From NCBI GenBank assembly GCA_012523465.1, contig JAAYIK010000005.1, forward strand, positions 121,397-185,396: a stretch of 64,000 nt of DNA. The letters run 5' to 3'. Shown here in pieces: positions 28,731 through 38,092 of this stretch; position 1 is the first letter of the stretch; every line of letters begins with the position of its first letter. Both the position numbers and the translations under genes were made by a program. The stretch comes from Lysobacteraceae bacterium. Its GTDB lineage: Bacteria; Pseudomonadota; Gammaproteobacteria; Nitrococcales; AK92. A model generated the notes under the pieces. That model had not been told where the DNA came from. It saw nothing but the letters and a program-made list of their open reading frames with translations, and did no database searches.

Positions 28731-30061
28731 GTCAACTCCTGGATGGCCAGGTCGCCCGGCAGGATCCGCAGCGCCTCGGCCAGCTGGTACTGGCGCAGGG
28801 CCTCGATCTTAACCGGCTCCAGCACTTCGGCGATGAAGGCGTAGATCAGCATCCCCTTGGCAGCCTCGCCGTCGATGCCACGGCTGCGCAGGTAGAACAG
28901 CGCGGTCTCATCGAGCTCGCCCATGCTGGAGCCGTGGGTGCAGCGCACGTCGTCGGCAAAGATCTCCAGTCGCGGATTGGAGTGCACCTTGGCTCGCGGA
29001 GTCAGGAGCAGGTTGCGGTTCTCCTGCATGGCATCGGTCTTCTGCGCGCCCTTGGCGACGTAGACCAAGCCGTCGAACACCGCCTGGCAGCGACCCGCCA
29101 GCACCCCCTTGAACAACTGGTGGCTGCGGCAGTGCGGGGACAAGTGCCGAACCCATGTATGGTGGTCGATGTACTGCCCCTCGTTGAGCAGATACAGGCC
29201 ATCCATCTCGACCTCGGCGCCGGGCGCGGCTAGATCGACGTACAGTTCAGTACGCCCGACCTTGCCGCCGGCCGCGAAGGAGTGCAGCGAAACCCGCGCA
29301 TCCCTGTCCAGCCGCGCGTGCACCACGCCGAAGTGATAGGCCTCCGGGTCCGACTCCTGCATGACGTAGTAATCAACGTTGGCCGCGGGGGCAGCGACGA
29401 TCTCGGTCACCGGGCTGTTCAGGTACTCGCCAGCACGGCCACGGTGAACCTCCACCAGCTGCAGCTGCGCGCCTTCCTCGGCCACGATCAGGCTGCGCGG
29501 ATAGATGGCGTGCTGCCGCGCAGCGGCCGAAGCCAGATGGACCAGGACCAGCGGCCGCTCCAGCACCTGGTTGCGGCCCGCCTGCACCAGCACCCCGCCT
29601 TCGAACAGCGCCATGTTGAGGGCGGCGAAGGGATGCTCGGCAGCTTCGGCATGCTGCCCCAGGTGCGTCCGCAGCAGTGACTCCTGCCGCCGGACTGCCT
29701 CCGCCAAGGGCAGCACCGTCAGCCCCTGCGGCAACTGGTCCAGCCGGGAATGGGCCGCGCTGAGATGACCGTCCACCAGCACCAGCAGATGCGCCTCGGG
29801 GAACTGGCGCCGCAGCGCCTCGACCTCGGCATCCACCGCGCCGGCCGCGCGCACCGGCCTGAAATCGGTGCCGCTGACCGGCCCCAGATCCAGGTTGCGC
29901 CAAGCCTCGTTCCTGCGGCTGGGAAAGCCGCGCGCCTCGAACGCCTGCATGGCGGCGGCGCGGCGCTCGGCCAGCCAGGCCGGCTCACCGGCGCGCACCT
30001 CGCTCAGGTCGCGAAAGTGATCGCTGTAAGGCGTGTTCCGCTCTACTACCGCCTGCTGCAT
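28727..30061 (-). CDS. sufD: Fe-S cluster assembly protein SufD
   Basis: A 444-residue right-handed beta-helix protein. The C-terminal half has the SufBD core, including the RCTHGSS-like segment (CTHGSSMGELDE) and a YLRSRGID element. SufD joins SufB and SufC in the SufBC2D scaffold and is needed for iron entry. GAGGAGG lies five to six bases before the ATG. It is ten bases after sufC and overlaps sufS. Confidence 0.94.
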   Translation of the reverse strand: MQQAVVERNTPYSDHFRDLSEVRAGEPAWLAERRAAAMQAFEARGFPSRRNEAWRNLDLGPVSGTDFRPVRAAGAVDAEVEALRRQFPEAHLLVLVDGHLSAAHSRLDQLPQGLTVLPLAEAVRRQESLLRTHLGQHAEAAEHPFAALNMALFEGGVLVQAGRNQVLERPLVLVHLASAAARQHAIYPRSLIVAEEGAQLQLVEVHRGRAGEYLNSPVTEIVAAPAANVDYYVMQESDPEAYHFGVVHARLDRDARVSLHSFAAGGKVGRTELYVDLAAPGAEVEMDGLYLLNEGQYIDHHTWVRHLSPHCRSHQLFKGVLAGRCQAVFDGLVYVAKGAQKTDAMQENRNLLLTPRAKVHSNPRLEIFADDVRCTHGSSMGELDETALFYLRSRGIDGEAAKGMLIYAFIAEVLEPVKIEALRQYQLAEALRILPGDLAIQELT

Positions 30062-30071
30062 GTAACCCTCC

Positions 30072-30830
<759 letters not shown>

Positions 30831-30842
30831 TCACGACACCCC

Positions 30843-32291
30843 TTATCCGACGCTGTCTTCCAGCGTGATTTCCAGTAGTTTTTGCGCCTCTACGGCAAAC
30901 TCCATCGGCAGCTTGCGGAAGACGTCCTTGCAGTAGCCGTTGACGATCAGGGCAACCGCTTCCTCCTCGCTGAGGCCGCGCTGCTTGCAGTAGAAAATCT
31001 GGTCCTCGCCGATCTTGGAGGCCGTGGCCTCGTGCTCGATCTTGGCGCTGGGGTGCTGCACCTCGATGTACGGCTGGGTATGGGCGCCGCACTGGTCGCC
31101 GATCAGCATGGAGTCGCACTGGGTGTAGTTGCGCGCCCCCTCCGCCGTCGGCAGGATGCGCACCAGGCCGCGGTAGGTTTGCTGGCCGCGATCGGCGGAA
31201 ATGCCCTTAGAGATGATCGTCGAGCTGGTGTTCTTGCCGATGTGGATCATCTTGGTGCCGGTATCGGCCTGCTGCGCGCCGCGGCTCACCGCCACCGAGT
31301 AGAATTCGCCGACCGACTCGTCACCGCGCAGGATGCAGCTGGGATACTTCCAGGTGATGGCCGAACCGGTCTCCACCTGGGTCCAGGAGATCTTGGAGCG
31401 CTTGCCGGCGCAAAGCCCCCGCTTGGTGACGAAGTTGTAGATGCCGCCGCGCCCCTCTTCGTCGCCCGGATACCAGTTCTGCACCGTGGAGTACTTGATC
31501 TCGGCGTCATCCAGGGCGATCAGCTCAACCACCGCCGCATGCAGCTGATTCTCGTCATGCATGGGCGCGGTGCAGCCCTCGAGATAGGAGACGTAGCTGC
31601 CTTCGTCGGCAATGATAAGGGTGCGCTCGAACTGTCCCGTGCCGCGGGCGTTCATGCGGAAATAGGTGGACAGCTCCATCGGGCAGCGCACGCCCTTGGG
31701 AATGTAGACGAAGGAACCATCGGAGAACACCGCGGAGTTGAGCGCGGCGAAGAAGTTGTCCCGCGGCGGCACCACCGTGCCGAGGTACTTGCGCACCAGC
31801 TCCGGATGGTTGCGCACCGCCTCGGAGAAGGAGCAGAAGATGATCCCCAGCTCCGCCAGCTTCTCCTTGTAGCTGGTCGCCACCGAGACGGAGTCGAACA
31901 CAGCGTCCACGGCAACGCCGGCCAGCGTCTCCCACTCATGCAGCGGGATGCCCAGCCGCTCGTAGGTCTCGAGCAGCTTGGGATCCACCTCGTCCAGACT
32001 CTTGGGGCGATCCTTGAGCGACTTCGGTGCCGCAAAGTAGGAAATCGCCTGGTAGTCGATTTTGTCGTACCTGACCGCAGCCCAAGTCGGCTCTTCCATG
32101 GTCAGCCAATGGCGGTAGGCCTCCAGCCGCCACTCCAGCAGCCATTCCGGCTCTTCCTTCTCGGCGGAAATCCGCCGGATGACGTCCTCGTTCAGACCAG
32201 GCGGGAAAACGATTTGCTCGATGTCGGTGACCCAGCCGTGCTCGTAATCGCGGCGGGTGATCTCTTCAATGGTCTTGGTGCTGGCAGACAT
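30843..32291 (-). CDS. sufB: Fe-S cluster scaffold protein SufB
   Basis: A 482-residue scaffold protein with the SufB N-terminal [19 protein letters not shown] and the conserved C-terminal core ([18 protein letters not shown], then [13 protein letters not shown]). The cysteine of DQCGAHT is one of several conserved cysteines that take part in building the cluster. It begins 10 bases after sufR, with GGAG just upstream of the ATG inside the end of sufR. Confidence 0.96.
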   Translation of the reverse strand: MSASTKTIEEITRRDYEHGWVTDIEQIVFPPGLNEDVIRRISAEKEEPEWLLEWRLEAYRHWLTMEEPTWAAVRYDKIDYQAISYFAAPKSLKDRPKSLDEVDPKLLETYERLGIPLHEWETLAGVAVDAVFDSVSVATSYKEKLAELGIIFCSFSEAVRNHPELVRKYLGTVVPPRDNFFAALNSAVFSDGSFVYIPKGVRCPMELSTYFRMNARGTGQFERTLIIADEGSYVSYLEGCTAPMHDENQLHAAVVELIALDDAEIKYSTVQNWYPGDEEGRGGIYNFVTKRGLCAGKRSKISWTQVETGSAITWKYPSCILRGDESVGEFYSVAVSRGAQQADTGTKMIHIGKNTSSTIISKGISADRGQQTYRGLVRILPTAEGARNYTQCDSMLIGDQCGAHTQPYIEVQHPSAKIEHEATASKIGEDQIFYCKQRGLSEEEAVALIVNGYCKDVFRKLPMEFAVEAQKLLEITLEDSVG

Positions 32292-32301
32292 CTCGGTGCT
32301 C

Positions 32302-32760
32302 CTATCTGCTCAATGCCGTGAGTGGTACGTGCGCCTTCGGCGCTGGTCCGCCGGCCAAAGGTTTGGTCATGTCCTTCAGGCTGATCCCGTCCAGGGCCCG
32401 GTACACCACCTGATTGATGTACTTCCAATTGCTGCTGGCGACGCAACCGTTGTGGTACTGACAGGGGTTCGCCCCTTGCTCGGTGCAATGGGTGAGCGCG
32501 ATCGGCCCTTCCATGGCGGAAACGATGTCGGCGACGCTGATTTGTTCCGGCGGCCGGGCCAAACCGTAGCCGCCGCGGGCGCCACGGTAGGACACCAGGA
32601 TGCCCTCGCGCACTAGATGCTTGAGGATCTTGCTGACCACCGGCTGCGGCAGGCCGCGCTCGGCCGCAATGCGGCTGGCGCTGTAACGGCGTGTCGGATC
32701 CGCCGCCATCAGGCTCAGGATCAGGACGCTGTAATCGGTCTCGCGGTTGATCCGTATCAT
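32302..32760 (-). CDS. Rrf2-family SUF operon regulator
   Basis: A 152-residue winged-helix protein of the Rrf2/IscR family, of the kind annotated as SUF-system Fe-S assembly regulator (TIGR02944). The helix-turn-helix covers about residues 27-50 ([19 protein letters not shown]). Three cysteines, C92, C100 and C106, would hold a 2Fe-2S cluster, so DNA binding should sense cluster supply. It heads the suf operon and likely controls it. Spacing of the cysteines is close to IscR. Confidence 0.93.
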   Translation of the reverse strand: MIRINRETDYSVLILSLMAADPTRRYSASRIAAERGLPQPVVSKILKHLVREGILVSYRGARGGYGLARPPEQISVADIVSAMEGPIALTHCTEQGANPCQYHNGCVASSNWKYINQVVYRALDGISLKDMTKPLAGGPAPKAHVPLTALSR

Positions 32761-32784
32761 GGTCCCTATCTTACCCCATAGTGG

Positions 32785-32795
32785 ACCAATTTGGT
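32785..32795. promoter_or_regulatory. Inverted repeat upstream of the suf operon
   Basis: A perfect 5-1-5 dyad, ACCAA-T-TTGGT, lies 25 bases before the regulator ATG, where a promoter would be expected. A half-site TTGGT repeats at 32801-32805. It is a candidate operator for the operon's own Rrf2 regulator. It does not match the classic IscR type-1 site. Confidence 0.35.
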
Positions 32796-32881
32796 ACTGA
32801 TTGGTTCAAGTCACGAAGCCGAACGGCAGGAGGCAGGACGAGCGGGAAATTGCTGCACCCTAGCCCCGCGCGGAGCTGGGG

Positions 32882-33190
32882 TCAAGTGCCGTGCGCGATG
32901 GTGGCGGAATCGTCCATCGACCAGTAGCTGTAGCGGCCGTCCCGGCCGGAGCGGCGCCACCAGACGCGGCGCACCGACTCGCGGATCAGGCGGGTGGGGT
33001 TTTCCGGGGTGTTGAGCAGCGCGCTGGACAGATGCCGATTCTTGCGCACCTGGATCATGGCGATCCTGACCGCCTCTTCCTCGCTGGCCGCCTTGACGTA
33101 ATGAATCACGCGGAACCCGAGCAGTTCCGGCTCGCCGGTCAGATTCAACAGGAAATTCTCGCCGCGCAGCGCAACCTCATACCAGCGCAT
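32882..33190 (-). CDS. Conserved-looking small hypothetical protein
   Basis: A 102-residue protein starting at an ATG with GAGGTAAC five bases upstream, a good ribosome site. It has an alternating hydrophobic/charged pattern (MRWYEVALRGENFLLNL, then RVIHYVKAASEEEAVRIAMIQVR), suggesting a small alpha/beta fold, and an aromatic C-terminal region (RRVWWRRSG, YSYWSMD). No Cys, signal or membrane segment. I do not recognise a family. It is upstream of the suf operon on the same strand. Confidence 0.7.
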   Translation of the reverse strand: MRWYEVALRGENFLLNLTGEPELLGFRVIHYVKAASEEEAVRIAMIQVRKNRHLSSALLNTPENPTRLIRESVRRVWWRRSGRDGRYSYWSMDDSATIAHGT

Positions 33191-33521
33191 TTGTTACCTC
33201 GAGCATCCGGCCGGAAGCGGCCAGTATAAGGATCCGGCACCGCCGGCTCCACCCGCCCCCGGGGAAACCCCAGGCTGGAGGGCGGAATCAACCGTTGCAT
33301 CCCGGAGCAAAGCCCTGTACTGTGCGCACTGGTCCGTCGCCTTTGCCTTCTCGTCGAACCCACCGATTCGGGGCTTGCCCCGCCTCACCTGGTTTCTCAA
33401 GAACAACTGGTTCGGGCCGTACCGGCACCCCCGCATGCCAGGGGCGCCATTTGATGACCCAAGGGCCGAAGCGGGTGAGACCATCACCGCCAACGCCCAC
33501 CTTTAAAGTGAACGAAACTCG
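33191..33521. other. Intergenic region before the RRM gene
   Basis: Divergent space between the small hypothetical gene and the RNA-binding protein. It should hold both promoters and a leader for the RRM gene. The ORF frames here are Pro/Arg/Thr-rich and not protein-like. I see no clear promoter or fold beyond a short dyad GGGGC/GCCCC near 33370. Confidence 0.3.
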
Positions 33522-33794
33522 ATGAAGTCCATTTACGTAGGCAACCTGCCCTTCTCCGCCACCGAAGACGAAGTCCGCGCTCTGTTCGCCGCCCACGGCG
33601 AAGTGGAATCCGTCCGCCTGATGACCGACCGCGACACCGGCCGTCCGCGCGGCTTTGGCTTCGTCCAGATGGGCGCCCGGGATGCGCTGGCCGCGATCGA
33701 AGCCTTGAACGGCTACAATCTCGGCGGCCGCGACCTGCGCGTCAACGAGGCGCAGGAACGCAAGCCCATGGGCAGCCGCGCCAGTCGCTGGTAA
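33522..33794 (+). CDS. Small RNA-binding protein with one RRM
   Basis: A 90-residue protein made of a single RNA-recognition motif. RNP2 is IYVGNL (residues 4-9) and RNP1 is RGFGFVQM (about 44-51), both with the aromatic residues that stack on RNA. The C-terminal tail is short and basic (RKPMGSRASRW). Such proteins bind single-stranded RNA, and many are cold-inducible. A strong terminator follows. A more diverged paralogue, also starting MKSIY, is at 60535-60777. Confidence 0.9.
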   Translation: MKSIYVGNLPFSATEDEVRALFAAHGEVESVRLMTDRDTGRPRGFGFVQMGARDALAAIEALNGYNLGGRDLRVNEAQERKPMGSRASRW

Positions 33795-33817
33795 GCCGCT
33801 CCGTCCCTAGGACGACG

Positions 33818-33852
33818 AAGGCCCGCCGGGAAACCGGCGGGCCTTTCTTTTT
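33818..33852 (+). terminator. Rho-independent terminator after the RRM gene
   Basis: A perfect 12-bp stem, AAGGCCCGCCGG with CCGGCGGGCCTT (33818-33829 and 33834-33845), closed by a GAAA tetraloop and followed by a T-rich run to 33852. It sits 24 bases after the RRM stop codon. Confidence 0.9.
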
Positions 33853-33896
33853 GTCGGCGTGCTGCCGACCCTGCAGGGAAGCGCTGGTTCGGGCCG

Positions 33897-34133
33897 CTAG
33901 GAGTCGCTGTCGTCGGCCCGCTGCGAAAGCAGAGTCACCCGAGGCGGAGCCGAGCCACGGCAACGATAGGTTTCCCCGCACACAGGGCAGTTATATTCCT
34001 CAATCTGCTCTTGGGAGCTTTTGGCCAACGGCCCACCAATCACCACGACTTCGAAGACGGCGCCGCAAGGTCCGCAGGTTTCCTTGTACCGGCCCTTTTC
34101 GTAAGCGATCGTGGAAGTCGGCGATACTTGCAT
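33897..34133 (-). CDS. Small zinc-ribbon protein
   Basis: A 78-residue protein with two CxxC pairs: C-G-P-C near residue 20 and C-P-V-C near residue 49, spaced as in a zinc ribbon, plus a single Cys in YRCRG. The tail is polar and acidic. The start at 34133 is set by GGAGGAGAGAG directly upstream. A longer frame to 34223 would run through that site. The function is unknown; small ribbons of this type bind nucleic acid or proteins. Confidence 0.7.
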   Translation of the reverse strand: MQVSPTSTIAYEKGRYKETCGPCGAVFEVVVIGGPLAKSSQEQIEEYNCPVCGETYRCRGSAPPRVTLLSQRADDSDS

Positions 34134-34457
34134 CTCTCTCTCCTCCTGCCAAAGCACCACCAGGCGCTGTAGGTGCGATGCTGGTGCGGCCGTCCCTTGC
34201 CGTGCTCTTGCCATCGCAGTCATCTGCAGAAGCGCCGAACCTAGGCCGTCGCTCCTGCCCCATGGCCTTGAGTATCGCTTATTGCCTCCGAAAAGACATC
34301 TTTATTTTTCAATAACATGCGATTTCGGAGCAAAAGAGCTGGCCAGGGCCCTGGCCCGACCGCGCCGCGACGCAGCGAGCAGGCAAAAAAAAACGGCGCT
34401 GCAGGGCGCCGTTTGGGTGAACGCCGGACGCAGCAACGCCCGGCCAAACTGCGGGCC
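34134..34457. other. Intergenic region between zinc-ribbon gene and yceI
   Basis: Holds the upstream region of the zinc-ribbon gene and, near its right end, the yceI terminator (listed separately). The stretch around 34270-34325 is AT-rich and may be the zinc-ribbon promoter, but no hexamer pair with proper spacing stands out. No gene supported. Confidence 0.3.
34385..34414 (-). terminator. Rho-independent terminator after yceI
   Basis: On the minus strand: stem AAACGGCGC with GCGCCGTTT (9 bp, 6-base loop, 34391-34414) followed by a run of nine Ts. It ends the yceI transcript, 43 bases after its stop codon. Confidence 0.88.
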
Positions 34458-35039
34458 TTACTCGCGAATGCCCTCGATGACGAACTCCAGATCCACGGTC
34501 TCGGCAGCCGGACCAAGATCGTAGGTCATGCCCCAGTCGCTGCGCTTGATGGTGGTCTTGCCGACATAGCCGCGGCGATAGCCGCCCCAGGGATCCTTGC
34601 CGGCGCCGACGAAGGTCACTTCGACCTCGATCGGCTTGGTGACCCCGAGCATGGTCAGTTCGCCCTTCAGAATCCCGTCCTCGCCTTTCGGCTCGAAGCT
34701 GGTGGTCTTGAAGGTGGCGACCGGGTACTTGTTGACGTTGAAGAAGTCCTTGCCGCGCAGGTGCTTGTCGCGCTCGGCATGGTTGCTGTCGATGCTGGCG
34801 GTCTTCACCTCGACGGTGATGCTGTTGCTGGAGGGGTTGTCGGGATCGTAGACGAAGCTGCCCGACAGCTCGTTGAAGCGCCCTTTGAGGTAGCTGAAGC
34901 CGAGGTGGGAGATGCTGAAGTTGATGAAGCTGTGGGTTTCATCGATCCGATAGTTCTCGGGAGCGGCCAGCGCGCTCGCCGAGCCGAACAGGCTGCCCGC
35001 AAGGGCCAGCGCGATGAGGGAACGATAGGTACGACGCAT
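34458..35039 (-). CDS. YceI-family periplasmic lipid-binding protein
   Basis: A 193-residue exported protein. Signal peptide about 1-25 (MRRTYRSLIALALAGSL, ALA site), then the YceI lipocalin-like barrel with YRIDETHSFINFSISHLG, GRFNELSGSFVYD and the SIDSNHAERDKHLRG element. YceI proteins bind polyprenoid-type lipids; in several bacteria the gene lies next to a cytochrome b561, as here. The start at 35039 removes five extra residues ahead of the signal. Probably co-transcribed with the b561 gene. Confidence 0.92.
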   Translation of the reverse strand: MRRTYRSLIALALAGSLFGSASALAAPENYRIDETHSFINFSISHLGFSYLKGRFNELSGSFVYDPDNPSSNSITVEVKTASIDSNHAERDKHLRGKDFFNVNKYPVATFKTTSFEPKGEDGILKGELTMLGVTKPIEVEVTFVGAGKDPWGGYRRGYVGKTTIKRSDWGMTYDLGPAAETVDLEFVIEGIRE

Positions 35040-35072
35040 GCTTTTGTTCTCCAATGGTTGGTGACAGTGGTT

Positions 35073-35606
35073 TCAGCCGATCATCTTGCGCAAGGTGTCG
35101 TCGCGGTCGATGAACTGGTGCTTCAATGCGGCCGCGACGTGCAGCAAAACCAGCCAGGCGCCGCCATACCCAAGATAGTAGTGCAGCATCCCGGTCCATT
35201 CCTCACGGCCGGAGCTGGCAGGCAGCAGGGCCGGCACCTCGAACAGCCCGAACACGCTTACTGGACGGCCGTCGGCGGTCGACATCAGATAGCCGCTGAT
35301 GGGTAGCAGGATCATGCACAAATACAGCAGGCCGTGTCCGGCGCGCGCCGCCAGCACCATCCAGCGGCTGGCACCCGGGGCCGGATCCGGCCGGCGGTCG
35401 ACCAGCCACCACAGCAGCCGCAGCACGATCAGGACCGCCGCCACGATGCCGAGCGACCGGTGCAGGTCGGGAATAATGCGGTAGAGCGGGTCGTAGTAGG
35501 ACAGCTCGGTCGCCCACCAGCCCAGCACGAACAGCGCCACGAGCAGCAACGCCATTCCCCAATGCAGCAGGCGGGCGACAAGCCCGTAGCGATCCGGGGT
35601 GCTCAT
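35073..35606 (-). CDS. Cytochrome b561
   Basis: A 177-residue, four-helix membrane protein. Haem-ligand histidines are visible in ARLLHWGMALL (H15), DLHRSLG, and near the C-terminus in LLHVAAALKHQF. It opens with the family pattern RYGLVARLLHWGMA. Such proteins move electrons from ubiquinol to periplasmic acceptors and can lower superoxide. The start was taken at MSTPDRYG (35606). Upstream partner of yceI, separated by about 33 bases. Confidence 0.9.
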   Translation of the reverse strand: MSTPDRYGLVARLLHWGMALLLVALFVLGWWATELSYYDPLYRIIPDLHRSLGIVAAVLIVLRLLWWLVDRRPDPAPGASRWMVLAARAGHGLLYLCMILLPISGYLMSTADGRPVSVFGLFEVPALLPASSGREEWTGMLHYYLGYGGAWLVLLHVAAALKHQFIDRDDTLRKMIG

Positions 35607-35718
35607 CCACATAACCATTGCGTCCTTTCAGGTCGTCCGAAACGTGAGACCGAAGTCTATAACAGCGGAGCCCTCAAACAATCCCTTGAAGAGGCAAAAC
35701 ATTATCTCGGAAAACGCA

Positions 35719-36645
35719 TCAATCTTGCCGCTGCCGCCAGCGCTCCCAGGGCGGCGGCTCGCCCCAGGCGGCTTTCAGAAATTCGATGAACAGCCTGACC
35801 TTGGCCGGCAGGTGGCGGCGGCCGGGATAGACCGCATAGACCTTGAGCGGCGGCAGGGCGTAGTCCTGCAGCAGCGGCACCAGCCGGCCGCTGAGCAGGT
35901 CGTCGCCGACAATGAAGCTGGGCTGGACGACGATGCCCTCGCCGGCCAGCGCGGCCAGGCGCAGCACGTCACCGTTATTGGCGATCATCACGCCCTTGAC
36001 CGCGACATGGTGAACGCTGCCGTCGGGCGCGCGGAACGCCCATTGCCCCGCCTGGTCGGCATAACTGTACAGCAGGCACTGATGACGGCCGAGCTCCTCC
36101 GGGCTCTGCGGTGCCCCGAAACGCGCCAGATAGCTGGGCGCGGCGCAGACCACGAGCTGAGTGCTGGTCAAGGGGCGCGCCACCAAGGTGGTGGCCAGCA
36201 GCTCCCGGCTGATGCGCACTGCCAGATCGCGCCCCTCCTCCACCAGGTCGGTGATGCGGTCATCCAGGCTCAGATCAAGCGTCAGTCCCGGATGCTGCTG
36301 TCGGAAACGCGGCAACAGCGGGGCCAGGTGCAGGACGCCGAAGGTGACTGGTACGCTGAGGCGCAGCACGCCACTGGCGGTGCGGCTGTCGGCGCTGACC
36401 GCGGCTTCGGCCTCGGCCAGGTCGGCCAGCAGATCGACCGCGTAGCGGTAATAGGTTCGGCCGGCATCGGTGAGGCTGACCCGGCGCGTGGTCCGATACA
36501 GCAAGCGAACGTCGAGGTGCGCTTCCAGCGCCGCCACCGCCCGCGACACGCTGGTGGCGGAAAGCCCCAGCCGCTCGCCGGCACGGACGAAGCTGCCGGT
36601 TTCCACCACCGCCACGAAGGCCTGCATGGCAGCAAAGCGATCCAT
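35719..36645 (-). CDS. LysR-family transcriptional regulator
   Basis: A 308-residue regulator. The winged HTH is at about 1-60 (FVAVVETGSFVRAGERLGLSATSVSRAVAALE), followed by the linker helix and a periplasmic-binding-like effector domain from about residue 90. It belongs to the group that opens MDRFAAMQAF. It faces away from the parA-like gene and toward cytochrome b561. The target is unknown; it could act on its own divergent intergenic region. Confidence 0.9.
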   Translation of the reverse strand: MDRFAAMQAFVAVVETGSFVRAGERLGLSATSVSRAVAALEAHLDVRLLYRTTRRVSLTDAGRTYYRYAVDLLADLAEAEAAVSADSRTASGVLRLSVPVTFGVLHLAPLLPRFRQQHPGLTLDLSLDDRITDLVEEGRDLAVRISRELLATTLVARPLTSTQLVVCAAPSYLARFGAPQSPEELGRHQCLLYSYADQAGQWAFRAPDGSVHHVAVKGVMIANNGDVLRLAALAGEGIVVQPSFIVGDDLLSGRLVPLLQDYALPPLKVYAVYPGRRHLPAKVRLFIEFLKAAWGEPPPWERWRQRQD

Positions 36646-36780
36646 TCCCGCTCCCTTCCACTTGCTGACGATCGAGCAAAGGCGCCAGCAGTAACGAGGC
36701 TGCTAGAATACACCCCTGCGCCAGCCTTGGCGCCTGTCGATACAACAATACGAATCAGTCAGCGAAATGGCTCCGAGCCA

Positions 36781-37452
36781 ATGCGTCACATCGTCGTCAT
36801 GAACACCAAGGGCGGCTGCGGCAAGACCACGGTCGCCACCAACCTGGCCAGCCTCTATGCGCAGCAGGGCTTCGGCACGGCCCTCTTCGACTTCGACCCC
36901 CAAGGATCGAGTACCCATTGGCTGAGCCTACGCGATGCCGGCCGGCCGCCCATCTACGGCGTGACGGCTTTCAAGAACCCGTTGGGCATGACCCGCTCCT
37001 GGCAGCTGCGTGTGCCGCCGGGAACCGAGCGGGTGGTCGTGGACACCCCGGCCAGCATGGACCGAACCGAGCTGATGGAGCGAGTCAGGCACGCCGACGC
37101 CATTCTGATCCCGGTCCTGCCCTCCCCCATCGACGCCCACGCCACCGCCAATTTCATCCGCGACCTGCTGCTGGTGGCCAAGCTGCGCAGCAACCGCACC
37201 CGCATCGGCATTATTCCCAACCGGGCACGCGAGGCCACCCTCGCCTTTCAGGCGCTGCGCCGCTTTCTGAACACCCTCAACATCGCCGTCGTCACCCAGC
37301 TGCGCGACTCCCAGTTCTACGTGCTTGCAGCCGAAACCGGCGCCGGCATTCACGAGCTGGACGAGCCGCGGGCCCAGCGGCATGCGCCGGCTTGGCTGCG
37401 GCTGCTGGCCTGGCTGGAACAGCAGCCGCCCGCTTACGGCCGCACCGCTTGA
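36781..37452 (+). CDS. Orphan ParA-like ATPase
   Basis: A 223-residue MinD/ParA-family ATPase. It has the deviant Walker A K10-GGCGKTT17, a switch DFDPQGSS near residue 38, and VVVDTPASMD as the Walker B/switch II. It lacks the N-terminal HTH of plasmid type I ParAs. No parB is beside it, so it probably positions a cellular cargo or belongs to the orphan group rather than chromosome partition. The start at 36781 was chosen because the longer frame overlaps the LysR gene. Confidence 0.88.
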   Translation: MRHIVVMNTKGGCGKTTVATNLASLYAQQGFGTALFDFDPQGSSTHWLSLRDAGRPPIYGVTAFKNPLGMTRSWQLRVPPGTERVVVDTPASMDRTELMERVRHADAILIPVLPSPIDAHATANFIRDLLLVAKLRSNRTRIGIIPNRAREATLAFQALRRFLNTLNIAVVTQLRDSQFYVLAAETGAGIHELDEPRAQRHAPAWLRLLAWLEQQPPAYGRTA

Positions 37453-37544
37453 CTTCCCGCCCGCAGAAGCCGGCCACGGCATGCTTGGCTTGCCGCCGCG
37501 CGCCACCATGTTGATTCTGCTAGCCGACTGCGGAGGTGCCTGCC

Positions 37545-38027
37545 ATGGCCGCGCTCACTCAGAGTTTCACCCACAAGCTCGATCAAACCCGGTGGGGCAC
37601 GGCGATTTATGCCGCCTTGGTCGCCGGCATCGTCTACCTGGTCGCGCAGAGCCTCATCGCCGTCTTCCAAGGCTACAGCGCCTGGCTGCCGCTGCGCATG
37701 ATCGCCGCTATCGTGCTCGGCCCCGAGGCGCTGCCCGAGACGGGCTTTTCCCTGGCCGTCACCCTGGCGGCGTTTTTCGTCCACTTCGGGCTGTCCATCA
37801 TGACGGCATGGATACTAGCGCCCCTCATCGAAGGCAACCGGCTGCCGTGGGCGGTGGTCACCGGTGCCGTCCTAGGGGTGGTCATTTACCTTGTGAACTA
37901 CCACGTCCTGACCCTGGCCTTCACCTGGTTCGGCGGCATGCGCGGCTGGTTGACGCTGCTCAACCACATACTGTTCGGCGTGGTGATGGCGTGGAGCTAC
38001 CAGCGCCGACGCGCCGGCCTGCCGTGA
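37545..38027 (+). CDS. Unknown four-helix membrane protein
   Basis: A 160-residue protein with four hydrophobic segments (about 19-38, 54-85, 101-120 and 131-150) and short loops. The helices contain HFGLSIMTAWILAPLIEG and NYHVLTLAFTWFGGMRGW. CGGAGGT lies seven bases before the ATG at 37545, so this start is preferred over 37536. I do not recognise the family. It lies between the ParA-like gene and the AI-2E-type transporter on the same strand. Confidence 0.75.
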   Translation: MAALTQSFTHKLDQTRWGTAIYAALVAGIVYLVAQSLIAVFQGYSAWLPLRMIAAIVLGPEALPETGFSLAVTLAAFFVHFGLSIMTAWILAPLIEGNRLPWAVVTGAVLGVVIYLVNYHVLTLAFTWFGGMRGWLTLLNHILFGVVMAWSYQRRRAGLP

Positions 38028-38092
38028 CGGTTCCCGCAGCAGCGATCGTGCGCAAGCAATAACTTGCCGTCGCCCCCAAACGAGGGAACGCC

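Noticed and set aside
30882..32321. 479-codon plus-strand ORF opposite sufB
   Set aside because: No domain-like pattern; sufB on the other strand is unmistakable.
33295..33525. 77-codon ORF before the RRM gene
   Set aside because: Pro/Arg/Thr-rich, overlaps the RRM start, no ribosome site.
35599..36780. Upstream extension of the ParA-like frame (open back to 35599)
   Set aside because: Overlaps the LysR gene on the other strand; residues are not ParA-like before the ATG at 36781.
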